Assembly: GCF_000950575.1 (NCBI RefSeq)
Contig: NZ_CP011005.1
Location: forward strand, 992,001 to 1,056,000
Direction: 5' to 3'
Source of the DNA: Psychromicrobium lacuslunae
GTDB taxonomy: Bacteria > Actinomycetota > Actinomycetes > Actinomycetales > Micrococcaceae
DNA length: 64,000 nucleotides
The position numbers were made by a program, and so were the translations under genes. How positions within the stretch are numbered: the first letter of the stretch is position 1; every line of letters begins with the position of its first letter. The notes under the pieces were generated by a model. The model saw nothing but the letters and a program-made list of their open reading frames with translations. It was not told where the DNA came from and made no database searches. Of this stretch, positions 49,408 to 60,437 are shown in pieces.

Positions 49408-50922
49408 ATGCCGCAGTACGTAATAGCGATTGACCAAGGCACCACCTCGAGCCGAGCAATTGTCTTTGACCACGATGGCAACATCGTCTCCACCGGTCAG
49501 AAAGAGCACGAGCAGATCTTCCCGAAGGCAGGCTGGGTTGAGCACAATGCGACCGAGATCTGGGACAACACCCGTGAAGTGATTGGCAGCGCGCTTTCCA
49601 AGGCAAATCTGACCAGGCACGATATTGCCGCGGTTGGCATCACTAATCAGCGTGAGACCGCTGTGGTCTGGGACAAAAACACCGGTGAGCCGGTGTACAA
49701 CGCGATTGTCTGGCAAGACACCCGCACCCAGGACATCGTGGATCAGCTGGCTGCCGACGGCGGAGTAGACCGCTTCAAAGACAAAGTTGGCTTGCCGCTG
49801 GCGACCTACTTCTCCGGAACCAAGATCAAGTGGATCCTGGACAATGTCGAGGGCGCGCGTGAGCGGGCTGAGGCTGGGGACTTGCTCTTCGGCAACACCG
49901 ACTCCTGGGTTACCTGGAACCTGACCGGCGGCGTCGACGGCGGTGTGCACATCACCGATGTCACCAACGCCTCACGCACCATGTTTATGGATCTGGAGAC
50001 GCTTTCCTGGGATCAGTCAATTCTGGACGCCTTTGGCGTGCCAGCCTCGATGCTGCCCGCGATCAAATCCTCCTCCGAGGTCTATGGCACTGTGCACACC
50101 TCGCAATTGCTCCGCGAAGTTCCGGTCGCGGGCATCCTCGGCGATCAGCAAGCCGCGACCTTCGGGCAGGCTGCTTTCGAGGCGGGCGAGGCGAAGAACA
50201 CCTACGGCACTGGTTGCTTCCTGATCTTCAACACGGCCGAAGAGATCGTCCGTTCCAAGAACGGACTGCTCACCACTGTCGGTTACAAGCTGGGTGACGC
50301 TCCGACGCACTACGCGCTGGAAGGGTCGATCGCCGTCGCCGGCTCACTGATTCAGTGGCTGCGTGACAACCTGGGGATGATCTCCACCGCTCCTGAGGTC
50401 GAGGAATTGGCTGCTGCGGTAGAGGATAACGGCGGGGTCTACATTGTCCCGGCGTTCTCGGGCTTATTTGCACCGTACTGGCGTTCTGATGCTCGCGGCG
50501 CCATTGTTGGCATGACTCGTTATGTTAATCGCAACCACATCGCTCGGGCAGCTTTGGAAGCGACTGCGTTCCAGACCCGTGAGGTGCTGGATGCGGTGAA
50601 CGCCGATTCTGGCGTTCCGTTGACCGAGCTGAAGGTCGACGGCGGTATGGTCGCCAACGATGCGCTAATGCAGTTCCAAGCCGATATCCTCGGGGTTCCG
50701 GTGATTCGTCCGAAGGTCACCGAAACCACTGCGCTGGGGGCGGCTTACGCTGCTGGCTTGGCCGTTGGGTTCTGGAATGGCCTTGGGGAACTTTCCTCGA
50801 ACTGGGCTGAAGACAAGCGTTGGGAACCGCAAATGGAAGCCTCCGAACGGGACCGCCAGCTGCGGCTCTGGAAGAAGGCAGTCACCAAGTCGATGGACTG
50901 GGTAGACGAGGACGTCCGCTAG
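49408..50922 (+). CDS. glpK: Glycerol kinase
   Basis: 504 residues of the FGGY family. Signatures: [56 protein letters not shown] and [18 protein letters not shown]. It phosphorylates glycerol as it enters. AAAGGAG lies upstream of ATG 49408. It ends 22 bp before the first copy of a 66-bp palindrome. Confidence 0.97.
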   Translation: MPQYVIAIDQGTTSSRAIVFDHDGNIVSTGQKEHEQIFPKAGWVEHNATEIWDNTREVIGSALSKANLTRHDIAAVGITNQRETAVVWDKNTGEPVYNAIVWQDTRTQDIVDQLAADGGVDRFKDKVGLPLATYFSGTKIKWILDNVEGARERAEAGDLLFGNTDSWVTWNLTGGVDGGVHITDVTNASRTMFMDLETLSWDQSILDAFGVPASMLPAIKSSSEVYGTVHTSQLLREVPVAGILGDQQAATFGQAAFEAGEAKNTYGTGCFLIFNTAEEIVRSKNGLLTTVGYKLGDAPTHYALEGSIAVAGSLIQWLRDNLGMISTAPEVEELAAAVEDNGGVYIVPAFSGLFAPYWRSDARGAIVGMTRYVNRNHIARAALEATAFQTREVLDAVNADSGVPLTELKVDGGMVANDALMQFQADILGVPVIRPKVTETTALGAAYAAGLAVGFWNGLGELSSNWAEDKRWEPQMEASERDRQLRLWKKAVTKSMDWVDEDVR

Positions 50923-50944
50923 CATTCGGACAGTTTCTACCGCT

Positions 50945-51010
50945 GAGTTCGTTGTCTAGTCTCGGTTTCGCTAGTAATTACTGGCGAAACCGAGACTAGA
51001 CCGCGAACTC
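50945..51010. repeat. 66-bp palindromic repeat, copy 1
   Basis: The ends are GAGTTCG (50945-50951) and CGAACTC (51004-51010); the inner 46 bp form a near-perfect palindrome centred on AATT with one T/G mismatch. It follows glpK and contains the last codons and stop of the AbiEi/Vsr-like gene, so it may also end both transcripts. A second copy lies at 52129-52194 in the same orientation; 8 of 66 positions differ. Confidence 0.9.
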
Positions 51011-52036
51011 GCGCTTGTTTAAGGCAGCTACCAACCGGCGGCGAAGCTCAACGGGACGGTCCAGATCCGTCCATTCGATCCGGATCACCCGCCAGCCAGC
51101 CGCGACCAGGGCTTTTTCGCGGCGTCGCTCTTGGAAAATTACGTCCTCGGTGGGGGAGAAGTCGAAGTATTTGTTCTTGCCGTCGAATTCCAGGATCACC
51201 TTGGCCTCGCGCCAACCGAAGTCAGCTCGGAAACTGCCTGAGTTAGTCTCGATCACCAGCTGGGGATCCGGTTGTTCGATGTTCAAGGTACTGAGAAGCA
51301 GCCTAGTGCGGGACTCGCCCACTGATTCGGAACGTGGATCGAGAGCTGCCAGCACAGCGCGGGCGCGACGTACACCGCGACTTCCCGGCGTTTTTGCAAG
51401 CATCGTGTTCATCTGTGTCAGATTGGCTCCTTCTCGCAAGGCATGATCGCCAATCACCACCGCGCGTTCGAATCCAAGCACTCTGGCACAATCGGTCACC
51501 GTGCGTTCCAGCGAAGTGACCCTGAAGACCTGATTGCTGTTATTGATCACCAGACGTTCCTCATTCGGTGAGACCACTGAATAGTGCGAAACCAGATCAG
51601 CGGCAAAGCCGTCTCGAGACCACCGGTAAGGCAGGTTGACGTGAATCCGTTGGTCCAGTCCCCAGGTCCGCAAGCCATGCAGACGAGCAGCGCTCTGATG
51701 AGTGTAAAGATAGTGACCCGGTGCGAGCAGGGAATGTGCAGAAAGCTGTAGATCCGCGCGTTCCCAAGACTGGGTGTTTTTCCAGACTTCAGTCCTCAGA
51801 TAGACGCCGCTGCGGACTCTTGTCACCAATCCGAGATCTAAAAACTCATCCAATAGCAGATGATTAATCCCTGCTTCATTGAGCTGAGGCCTGGTTTGAA
51901 GTTCTTCAGAGGGCCAGCGATCATCGAGCAGAAGTCGTCGATTCCGTAGCCGAAGTTCGCCACGCTGATCATGATGCTTTGTACCGTGGACCGGAGGGCG
52001 TGGGGCAAATTGCTGGGCTGGCGGTTGCTGATTCAT
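50996..52036 (-). CDS. AbiEi-like / Vsr-endonuclease-like (DUF559-type) protein
   Basis: 346 residues. The N-terminal region (about 50-130) resembles the AbiEi antitoxin winged helix, with HLLLDEFLDLGLVTRVRSGV and YTHQSAARLHGLRTWGL. The middle SLERTVTDCARVLGFERAV is found in the same family. The C-terminus resembles a Vsr-type PD-(D/E)xK nuclease: ADFGWREAKVILEFDG, then FQERRREKALVAAGWRVIRI. No AbiEii toxin gene lies next to it, so it is an orphan. Its last five codons lie inside palindrome copy 1, and copy 2 lies 92 bp upstream of its start. It may act in defence or DNA repair; this is inference. Confidence 0.78.
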   Translation of the reverse strand: MNQQPPAQQFAPRPPVHGTKHHDQRGELRLRNRRLLLDDRWPSEELQTRPQLNEAGINHLLLDEFLDLGLVTRVRSGVYLRTEVWKNTQSWERADLQLSAHSLLAPGHYLYTHQSAARLHGLRTWGLDQRIHVNLPYRWSRDGFAADLVSHYSVVSPNEERLVINNSNQVFRVTSLERTVTDCARVLGFERAVVIGDHALREGANLTQMNTMLAKTPGSRGVRRARAVLAALDPRSESVGESRTRLLLSTLNIEQPDPQLVIETNSGSFRADFGWREAKVILEFDGKNKYFDFSPTEDVIFQERRREKALVAAGWRVIRIEWTDLDRPVELRRRLVAALNKREFAV

Positions 52037-52122
52037 GAGGAAGAGTTTCCCCTTGAACCTAACGGGATGCCATAGCGCTGAACACCATTGTGGATAATCC
52101 GCTGCGAGCTTGTCCCCCCGCC

Positions 52123-52200
52123 CCCCGCGAGTTCGTTACTTTGTCTCGGATTCGCTAGTAATTACTGGCGAATCCGAGACTTAACCGCGAACTCGCGGGG
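52123..52200. repeat. 66-bp palindromic repeat, copy 2, extended to 78 bp
   Basis: The part shared with copy 1 is 52129-52194; here GC-rich ends (CCCCGC at 52123-52128 and GCGGGG at 52195-52200) extend the pairing. The inner palindrome keeps symmetry although bases 22 and 45 of the unit have changed together (T-A in copy 1, A-T here). It ends 12 bp from the putA stop and could terminate putA. Confidence 0.9.
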
Positions 52201-52212
52201 AGAAGTCGGGGC

Positions 52213-55200
52213 TTAGAACACCGTGTGGGAGATATTGTCTGGGTTGCCGAAGCGGTGCGCGGTGATTGCGATGGCCTGTTCGTGCAGGAACGGTAGCAAT
52301 TCAACCCGGCCAGCCTCGGTCACCGGGCCCGCGTAGATCGCGATGTCCGGGCTCCCTTCGCTCGCGCTCAGCAGGGCTTGCTCGGCCGCGCGGTCGACGT
52401 CGCCCACCAAACGCACTCGGACGGCGCCTCTGGCTGCGACTCGATTAGCCCAGGCAGCTTGGTCCTCAACCGAGGCCGCGACGCCGAGCTGAGTCAGCGC
52501 ATTCCGCACCGGTGTGCTCGGCTCGGTGGCCAGCGAGACGGTCAGCTTGCTACCCGCTCGGTGACCGGCGGCCACCACTCGCAGCATCGCAGCAGCGGAG
52601 TCAGCAACCCAACGGACCTCAACCGGCAGCGGCAGGTAACGGAACACGTTCCGCTCGACGCCAAGCGCCGAGACATCCTTGGCTACACCGAACTCGGCCG
52701 ACCACTGCAGCTGATCGTCAATTACAGCACGGTTCAAGAATGCCGTTTCCTCACCAGAGAGCTCGGCCGATACAGCCTTGAGCGCCTGCTCGACGGCGGG
52801 ACGCAGCGGCGCGGTCCGCTCGCCCTCGATCACAGCAGGTTGCCAGGAACCCAGGTGTACCAAGTAGTTCGGCCCACCAGCCTTAGCACCAGCGCCCACC
52901 GACGAACGCTTCCAGCCACCGAAGGGCTGACGCTGCACGATTGCGCCGGTGATACCGCGGTTCACGTATAGATTGCCAGCCTGGACTTTTTCCAGCCAAA
53001 GGCTGAGTTCGGCGGCGTCCATCGTGTGCAAACCTGCGGTCAGACCGTAGGCCGAGGCGTTCTGCAGTTCGATCGCCTCTTCCAGGTTCTTAGCGGTCAT
53101 AATACCCAGCACCGGGCCGAAGAACTCGGTCAGGTGGTAGTAACTATTGGGCTGTACCCCGGTGCGCACGCCGGGGGAGTAGAGCCGACCTTCGACGTCG
53201 AGCTTGTGGGGCTCTACCAGCCATGATTCACCTTCGCCCAAGGTGGTCAACGCGGTCTTCAGCTTTCCAGCCGCGGGTTCGATAATCGGGCCCATCTCGG
53301 TTTCGGGATTGTCTGGGAACCCGACTTTAAGGGATGATGCAGCATCAACCAACTGGTTCCGGAAACGGTCTGAATCAGCCACCGAGCCCACCAAAATCAC
53401 CAATGAAGCCGCCGAGCACTTCTGCCCTGCATGCCCGAAAGCTGACTTCACCACGTCCTTGGCAGCTACATCGAGATCGGCGCTAGGGGTGACGATGATG
53501 GCGTTCTTGCCACTAGTCTCAGCTAACAACGGCAAATCCGACCGCCAGGAGCGGAACAATTTCGCAGTTTCGTAGGCGCCGGTCAGAATCACTCGGTCAA
53601 CGGAAGGGTGTGAGATCAGGTGTTGGCCAATGGGGCCTTCAGCCACATCAGCGAAGATCAGCACGTCCTTGGAAATACCCGCCGCCCAGAGCGCCTCGAC
53701 GACTTCTGCAGCACAGCGCTTTGCCTGCGGCGCGGGTTTGACGATCACGGTGCTGCCGGCGGCCAGCGGAGCCAGGATTGACCCGGCGGTGATTGCGATC
53801 GGGAAGTTCCACGGCGGCGTCACCACGGTAAGTTTCGAGGGCACGAAGGTCGCGCCCTGAACCTGCTCTAGCTTGGTGGCGCTCAGCGCGTAGTAGTTGG
53901 CGAAGTCAATCGCCTCGCTGATTTCGACGTCGCCCTCGGCTAGCGTCTTACCGGTCTCACTAGCGGCAACTTCGATAAGCTGGCCGCGTCGTTTGGAGAG
54001 TTCGATGGCGGCGCGTCGCAGCAGCGCAGCCCGGCCTTCGCCGCCCTGGGCAGCCCACTCGGCCTGCGCCGCAAGAGCTCGCTCAATCAGTACGTCAACC
54101 GCTTCATTGCTATCAAAAGCAGCGCTGCTCACTAAATCGACACCAAGCTTTGACGCTGGCACCTTAGCGAGAACTTCGCGGCCCCAGGCCCGAACATTCG
54201 GCAGCGAGGAATCAGAGTCATCGGCATTCGCAAAGCCGCTCGCAGGCAACTGTGGCGCCCGGTCAGTTTGCTGCCGACGGTTGGGTTCCGGTACCTCGGC
54301 GTCGAGCTCAGCCAGCGAGGCTAGGAAGCGCTGAGTCTCACGCTCCAATAGCTGCGGGTTCGAGGTCAGCTCGAAGACGGCAGACATGAAGTTTTCCTGG
54401 CTGGCGTTCTCTTCCAGCCGTCGGATCAGGTAGCTGATGGCCACATCGAACTGCTGCGGCTTGACCACCGGGGTGTAGAGCAGCAGTGAGCCAACGTCCT
54501 GGCGCACCGCGTCAGCCTGATCCTCGGCCATACCGAGCAACATTTCGAATTCGATCTGTCCGGAGACACCGCGCTGCTCAGCCAGCAGGTGAGCGAAGGC
54601 AATATCGAAAAGATTGTGCCCGGCGACCCCAAGCCGCACTGCGTCGGTGTTCTCGGGTTGGAGCGCCCAGTCCAGGCAGCGTTTGTAGTTAGTGTCGGCG
54701 TCCTGCTTGGAGGCTACCGTAGCGAGTTCCCAGCCGTGCATGGCTGCGTCGACCTTCTCCATCGCCAGGTTCGCGCCCTTGACTAGACGGACCTTGATTC
54801 CCGCTCCACCGGCGGCGCGGCGGGCTTTGGACCATTCGGTCAGGTCTTGCAAAGCGCCCAGGGCATCGGGCAGATAAGCCTGCAAAACAATGCCGGCTTC
54901 TAGGGTGCGTAGTTCCGGACGATCAAGGATGCGCTTGAAAACAGCAACGGTGAGATCGAGATCGTGGTATTCCTCCATGTCCAAGTTAATGAACTTGGGT
55001 TCGGCCGAGGACGCAGCGTCCAGATAAAGCGGTACCAAGCGCTCGGTGATCTTTTGCACGCTCTCTTCGAACGCCCACATATTGATCTGGGCGACCACCG
55101 AGGACACTTTGATCGAGACGTAGTCCACATCGGGGCGGTTGAGCAGCTCTTTGGTACCTGCCAATCGAGCATCGGCTTCTTTATCACCCAGCACCGCTTC

Positions 55201-55665
55201 GCCGAGCAGGTTGATATTGAGTCGGGTGTGATCGTGCTTGAGCTTGGCGATCGATTGGCCGAGCTGGCGGGGGCGGGCATCCACGATCAAGTGGGCGACC
55301 ATCTGGCGGAGAATGGCCCGGGCTACCGGCACCACGGCCCAGGGCAGCAACGGTGCGAAGGCCCCGCCGATCCGCACGCCAGCTTTCATGTACCAAGGGA
55401 GGAATTTGGGTGTGCTGCGGGCTAGCAGGGCGAGATTGCGGGCGGCGACGCCGAGATCTTCGGGCCGCACCACCCGATCCACGAAACCGATGGTGAAGTC
55501 AAGACCATTTTGGTCTTTAAGTACTTCGGCCAGCAGGGCAGCGGAACTAGCCGCTTTTTTGGCTGAATCGGAAACTGGTGTTTCCAGCCATTTTCGAACC
55601 AGAGCGACGGCGTCGTCGGCGATTTCTGCGGGGCGTGGGTTTACTGGAGCAAACATTTGAGGCAT
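52213..55665 (-). CDS. putA: Bifunctional proline dehydrogenase / L-glutamate gamma-semialdehyde dehydrogenase
   Basis: 1150 residues. The proline dehydrogenase barrel lies in about residues 60-430 (VDYVSIKVSSVVAQ, VRLVKGANLAMEK). The aldehyde dehydrogenase part lies at about 480-1000, with PWNFPIAITAGSILAPLAAG, LLAETSGKNAIIV and the active-site Cys in GHAGQKCSAASLVI. It degrades proline to glutamate. There is no N-terminal ribbon-helix-helix DNA-binding domain, so it is not self-repressing as in E. coli. ATG 55665 was chosen by homology; a longer frame to 55767 is unlikely. Confidence 0.95.
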   Translation of the reverse strand: MPQMFAPVNPRPAEIADDAVALVRKWLETPVSDSAKKAASSAALLAEVLKDQNGLDFTIGFVDRVVRPEDLGVAARNLALLARSTPKFLPWYMKAGVRIGGAFAPLLPWAVVPVARAILRQMVAHLIVDARPRQLGQSIAKLKHDHTRLNINLLGEAVLGDKEADARLAGTKELLNRPDVDYVSIKVSSVVAQINMWAFEESVQKITERLVPLYLDAASSAEPKFINLDMEEYHDLDLTVAVFKRILDRPELRTLEAGIVLQAYLPDALGALQDLTEWSKARRAAGGAGIKVRLVKGANLAMEKVDAAMHGWELATVASKQDADTNYKRCLDWALQPENTDAVRLGVAGHNLFDIAFAHLLAEQRGVSGQIEFEMLLGMAEDQADAVRQDVGSLLLYTPVVKPQQFDVAISYLIRRLEENASQENFMSAVFELTSNPQLLERETQRFLASLAELDAEVPEPNRRQQTDRAPQLPASGFANADDSDSSLPNVRAWGREVLAKVPASKLGVDLVSSAAFDSNEAVDVLIERALAAQAEWAAQGGEGRAALLRRAAIELSKRRGQLIEVAASETGKTLAEGDVEISEAIDFANYYALSATKLEQVQGATFVPSKLTVVTPPWNFPIAITAGSILAPLAAGSTVIVKPAPQAKRCAAEVVEALWAAGISKDVLIFADVAEGPIGQHLISHPSVDRVILTGAYETAKLFRSWRSDLPLLAETSGKNAIIVTPSADLDVAAKDVVKSAFGHAGQKCSAASLVILVGSVADSDRFRNQLVDAASSLKVGFPDNPETEMGPIIEPAAGKLKTALTTLGEGESWLVEPHKLDVEGRLYSPGVRTGVQPNSYYHLTEFFGPVLGIMTAKNLEEAIELQNASAYGLTAGLHTMDAAELSLWLEKVQAGNLYVNRGITGAIVQRQPFGGWKRSSVGAGAKAGGPNYLVHLGSWQPAVIEGERTAPLRPAVEQALKAVSAELSGEETAFLNRAVIDDQLQWSAEFGVAKDVSALGVERNVFRYLPLPVEVRWVADSAAAMLRVVAAGHRAGSKLTVSLATEPSTPVRNALTQLGVAASVEDQAAWANRVAARGAVRVRLVGDVDRAAEQALLSASEGSPDIAIYAGPVTEAGRVELLPFLHEQAIAITAHRFGNPDNISHTVF

Positions 55666-55850
55666 ATGAGAAGACCTATCAAATGACGGGCCAGCCGTGA
55701 TTTTAGGGTTGACGGGTGGCCGATCGGCCGTGGGAGCACTCCTCCTCGGCACGAATGCCTGAAGCATTCAAGATAAGAATATCGCCCCTTACGGGGTGTT
55801 TTTGACCAGATACCATCAGAGCGGTGAACAGAATGCGCTAAAGTTGAGCT

Positions 55851-55889
55851 ATGCATTTCTTCCGCCAACGTTTTGGACTGCTTAGATAG
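55851..55889 (+). CDS. Putative leuS leader peptide (12 residues)
   Basis: ATG 55851 opens a 12-codon frame, MHFFRQRFGLLR, ending TAG. Two adjacent Leu codons (CTG CTT) lie just before the stop, followed by a hairpin and a terminator-like hairpin. TAAAGT at 55839-55844, six bases before the ATG, is a TANNNT-type -10, so the leader transcript may itself start at the ATG. Two Leu codons is a modest signal; attenuators upstream of leuS have been predicted in some Streptomyces. Confidence 0.5.
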   Translation: MHFFRQRFGLLR

Positions 55890-55962
55890 CCGTGCAGCGG
55901 TAGTTTTAGTTCGCTGTACGGTTTGCCCCTTGCCCGGTGTTAGCGCGCCACGAGGGGCTTTT
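55890..55962 (+). promoter_or_regulatory. leuS leader hairpins, possible attenuator
   Basis: Hairpin 1: CCGTGCAGCG (55890-55899) pairs with CGCTGTACGG (55912-55921), one G-U pair, starting one base after the leader stop. Hairpin 2: GCCCCT (55925-55930) pairs with AGGGGC (55953-55958), followed by TTTT, as in a terminator. The leuS start is 48 bases further. The alternative pairing that would switch between them is not obvious to me. Confidence 0.5.
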
Positions 55963-56009
55963 GTATGTCCACGTTTGGCGGAAAGTTTTTAGTCAGGGAA
56001 GGCAGGGCC

Positions 56010-58517
<2,508 letters not shown>

Positions 58518-58548
58518 GCGCCAAGTTTTGAGCACGCATGGTTAGGGC

Positions 58549-59493
58549 ATGACGGGTTCGGAGGGGCCGCTCGGCTGGTTGCGTGCTAAATTGCGGCTAC
58601 CGGGCGACCGGCAGAGCGCCCCGTCGGCGGTCGTTGAGCCTCGGCTGGCAGTGGTTACTGACTCTGCCGCCGCCCTACCAGCGGGGTTCCGATCCGAGCT
58701 CCTCACTGTGGTGCCGATGCCGGTGATGGTGGACGGCGAGATCTTCGATGAAGGCGACCCGGAGCTGCTGAGCACCTTGAGCTTGGCACTAGCCGCCGGT
58801 AAGCCGGTGAAAACCTCTAGGCCTTCGCCCGGTCATTTCGAACGGGTGTACCAGGGCTTGGCTGATCAGGGTTATCAGCAGATACTTTCGGTGCATATTT
58901 CTGCTGAGCTTTCTGGCACCGTAGAGGCAGCTAGGCTGGCCGCGGGACGAGTAGAGGTCCCGGTGCACGTGCTGGACAGCCGAACTGTCGCGATGGCTCA
59001 AGGGTTCGCGGTGCAGGCTGCGGTACGTGCCGCTGAACGGGGGGACGACTTTGAGCAGGTGCTGGCTATTGTCAATCAGCAGCTGCAGAGCAGCAAGGTT
59101 TTCTTCTATGTTCCCTCGCTTGAACAGTTGCGCCGCGGTGGTCGGATTGGAGCGGCCGCGTCCTGGTTTGGCACCGTGCTCGCGATCAAGCCGATCTTGA
59201 GCGTAGCTAATGGTCAGGTGGTTCCCCTGGAGCGGGTGAGGTCCAGTGCCAAAGCGATTGCCAGGATGGACGAGTTGGTCGCGCAAGAAATTATTGATCG
59301 GAAAGCTCAGAAGGTGCAGTGCCAAGCGGCTGTGCATCATTTCGGCAATCCTGACCAAGCTGAGAACCTTTTGGATCGAGTCCGCGCCATGCCGGTACCA
59401 CCCGAACTCGCCTTCATCAGCGACCTACCAGCAGTATTAGCCGCGCATGTGGGACTTGGTGTGTTGGCCGTGGTAATCACCGGCGTTGAATAG
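58549..59493 (+). CDS. DegV family fatty-acid-binding protein
   Basis: 314 residues. The domain begins near residue 26 with LAVVTDSAAALP; KTSRPSPGHFERVYQGLADQ and SVHISAELSGTVEAARLAAG are typical, and LRRGGRIGAAASWFGTVLAI lies near the middle. These proteins (also FakB) bind a fatty acid in a buried pocket, presenting it to a FakA-type kinase. No fakA-like gene is in the window. The extra 25 N-terminal residues are basic. Confidence 0.9.
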   Translation: MTGSEGPLGWLRAKLRLPGDRQSAPSAVVEPRLAVVTDSAAALPAGFRSELLTVVPMPVMVDGEIFDEGDPELLSTLSLALAAGKPVKTSRPSPGHFERVYQGLADQGYQQILSVHISAELSGTVEAARLAAGRVEVPVHVLDSRTVAMAQGFAVQAAVRAAERGDDFEQVLAIVNQQLQSSKVFFYVPSLEQLRRGGRIGAAASWFGTVLAIKPILSVANGQVVPLERVRSSAKAIARMDELVAQEIIDRKAQKVQCQAAVHHFGNPDQAENLLDRVRAMPVPPELAFISDLPAVLAAHVGLGVLAVVITGVE

Positions 59494-59516
59494 CGTTAAC
59501 TCCTCCTGCACATCCC

Positions 59517-59534
59517 CGGCCAAAGGCCGTTTTT
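59517..59534 (+). terminator. Small intrinsic terminator after degV
   Basis: CGGCC (59517-59521), loop AAA, GGCCG (59525-59529), then five T (59530-59534). It is short but has the standard layout and lies 24 bp after the degV stop. Confidence 0.6.
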
Positions 59535-59556
59535 CACACATCCAGCGATACTCTTA

Positions 59557-59585
59557 TTGAGCTCATGATTGTCTCGGCATAGCTT
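59557..59585 (+). promoter_or_regulatory. Candidate leaderless promoter for comEA
   Basis: TTGAGC (59557-59562) and TAGCTT (59580-59585) are spaced by 17 bp. The -10 ends six bases before ATG 59592, which has no good SD; transcription would start at or next to the ATG. Confidence 0.45.
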
Positions 59586-59591
59586 GATGGG

Positions 59592-60437
59592 ATGGCAAGC
59601 AGCAATAAGCATCTCGCGCTTAGCTCAAGACTGGCGCAATTGTTCCCCGAAGCGGAGGTTCAATCTGCGGTTCGGGTTGAGTCTTTACGACAAAAGATAC
59701 GCTGGCGGGTGACTGCCAAGGCAGCAATAGCGACTGTGCTGCTGGCCGCAGTTCTAGCAGTAGTGTGTTGGCTGATAAATACCAATACCGGGCCGGGCGA
59801 CGGTCGGATGCAACAGGTCTCGGTGCAGGTACCCAGTTTGCGAGTTGGCTCGGACAAAGTTCCAGCCCCAAACCCGGCAAGTACTGTTTCGGCTTCTGTT
59901 TCGGCCTCGGGACAGACCGGAGCTGCCAGTTTCGTGGTGCATATTGTGGGGGAAGTGACTCATCCCGGTGTGCAACACGTGCCGCCGGGGAGTCGGGTCT
60001 ACCAGGCAATTCAGGCCGCTGGAGGTGCTCTGAAGACGGCTGCGCTGAGTGCTCTCAATTTGGCGGCTACGCTGCAAGATGGTCAACAGATTATGGTGCC
60101 GAGCAGTGCGCAAGCGAAGGCAGCAAGTACACTCGCTGCTGGTGGTTCGAGCACTGCCAGCTCCGGGGCAAATCAGTCGGTCCTGAATAACTCAGCAGTC
60201 GGAGTGCAAAAGGGTAGCGTCGGCGGGCTAGCCGGAATAAGCGGGTTAAAGGTCAATATCAATACCGCCTCGGTCACGGAGTTACTTACTTTGCCGAGGG
60301 TCGGTCCGGTGCTGGCTCAACGTATTCGGGACTGGCATGATGAGCACGGAGATTTTAAGAAACCGGATGATCTGGATTCTGTGCCCGGTATAGGCAGCAA
60401 GATGCTTGAGGCATTGCTCCCACTGATTGCGGTCTGA
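59592..60437 (+). CDS. comEA: ComEA-like DNA-binding competence protein
   Basis: 281 residues. One membrane helix (about 41-62), a Ser/Ala-rich linker, an SLBB domain (about 112-165, VVHIVGEVTHPGVQHVPPG), a second Ser/Ala linker, and a C-terminal double helix-hairpin-helix (VNINTASVTELLTLPRVGPV, DLDSVPGIGSKMLEALLP). It would bind incoming DNA outside the membrane and pass it to ComEC, encoded next with an 11-bp overlap. Confidence 0.93.
   Translation: MASSNKHLALSSRLAQLFPEAEVQSAVRVESLRQKIRWRVTAKAAIATVLLAAVLAVVCWLINTNTGPGDGRMQQVSVQVPSLRVGSDKVPAPNPASTVSASVSASGQTGAASFVVHIVGEVTHPGVQHVPPGSRVYQAIQAAGGALKTAALSALNLAATLQDGQQIMVPSSAQAKAASTLAAGGSSTASSGANQSVLNNSAVGVQKGSVGGLAGISGLKVNINTASVTELLTLPRVGPVLAQRIRDWHDEHGDFKKPDDLDSVPGIGSKMLEALLPLIAV

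Noticed and set aside
50996-52036. Complete AbiE toxin-antitoxin pair
   Set aside because: No AbiEii-like nucleotidyltransferase is encoded on either side.
50945-52200. Insertion sequence or transposon
   Set aside because: No transposase, and the repeats are direct copies of a palindrome rather than terminal inverted repeats; no target duplication was seen. Kept only as a repeat-flanked gene.
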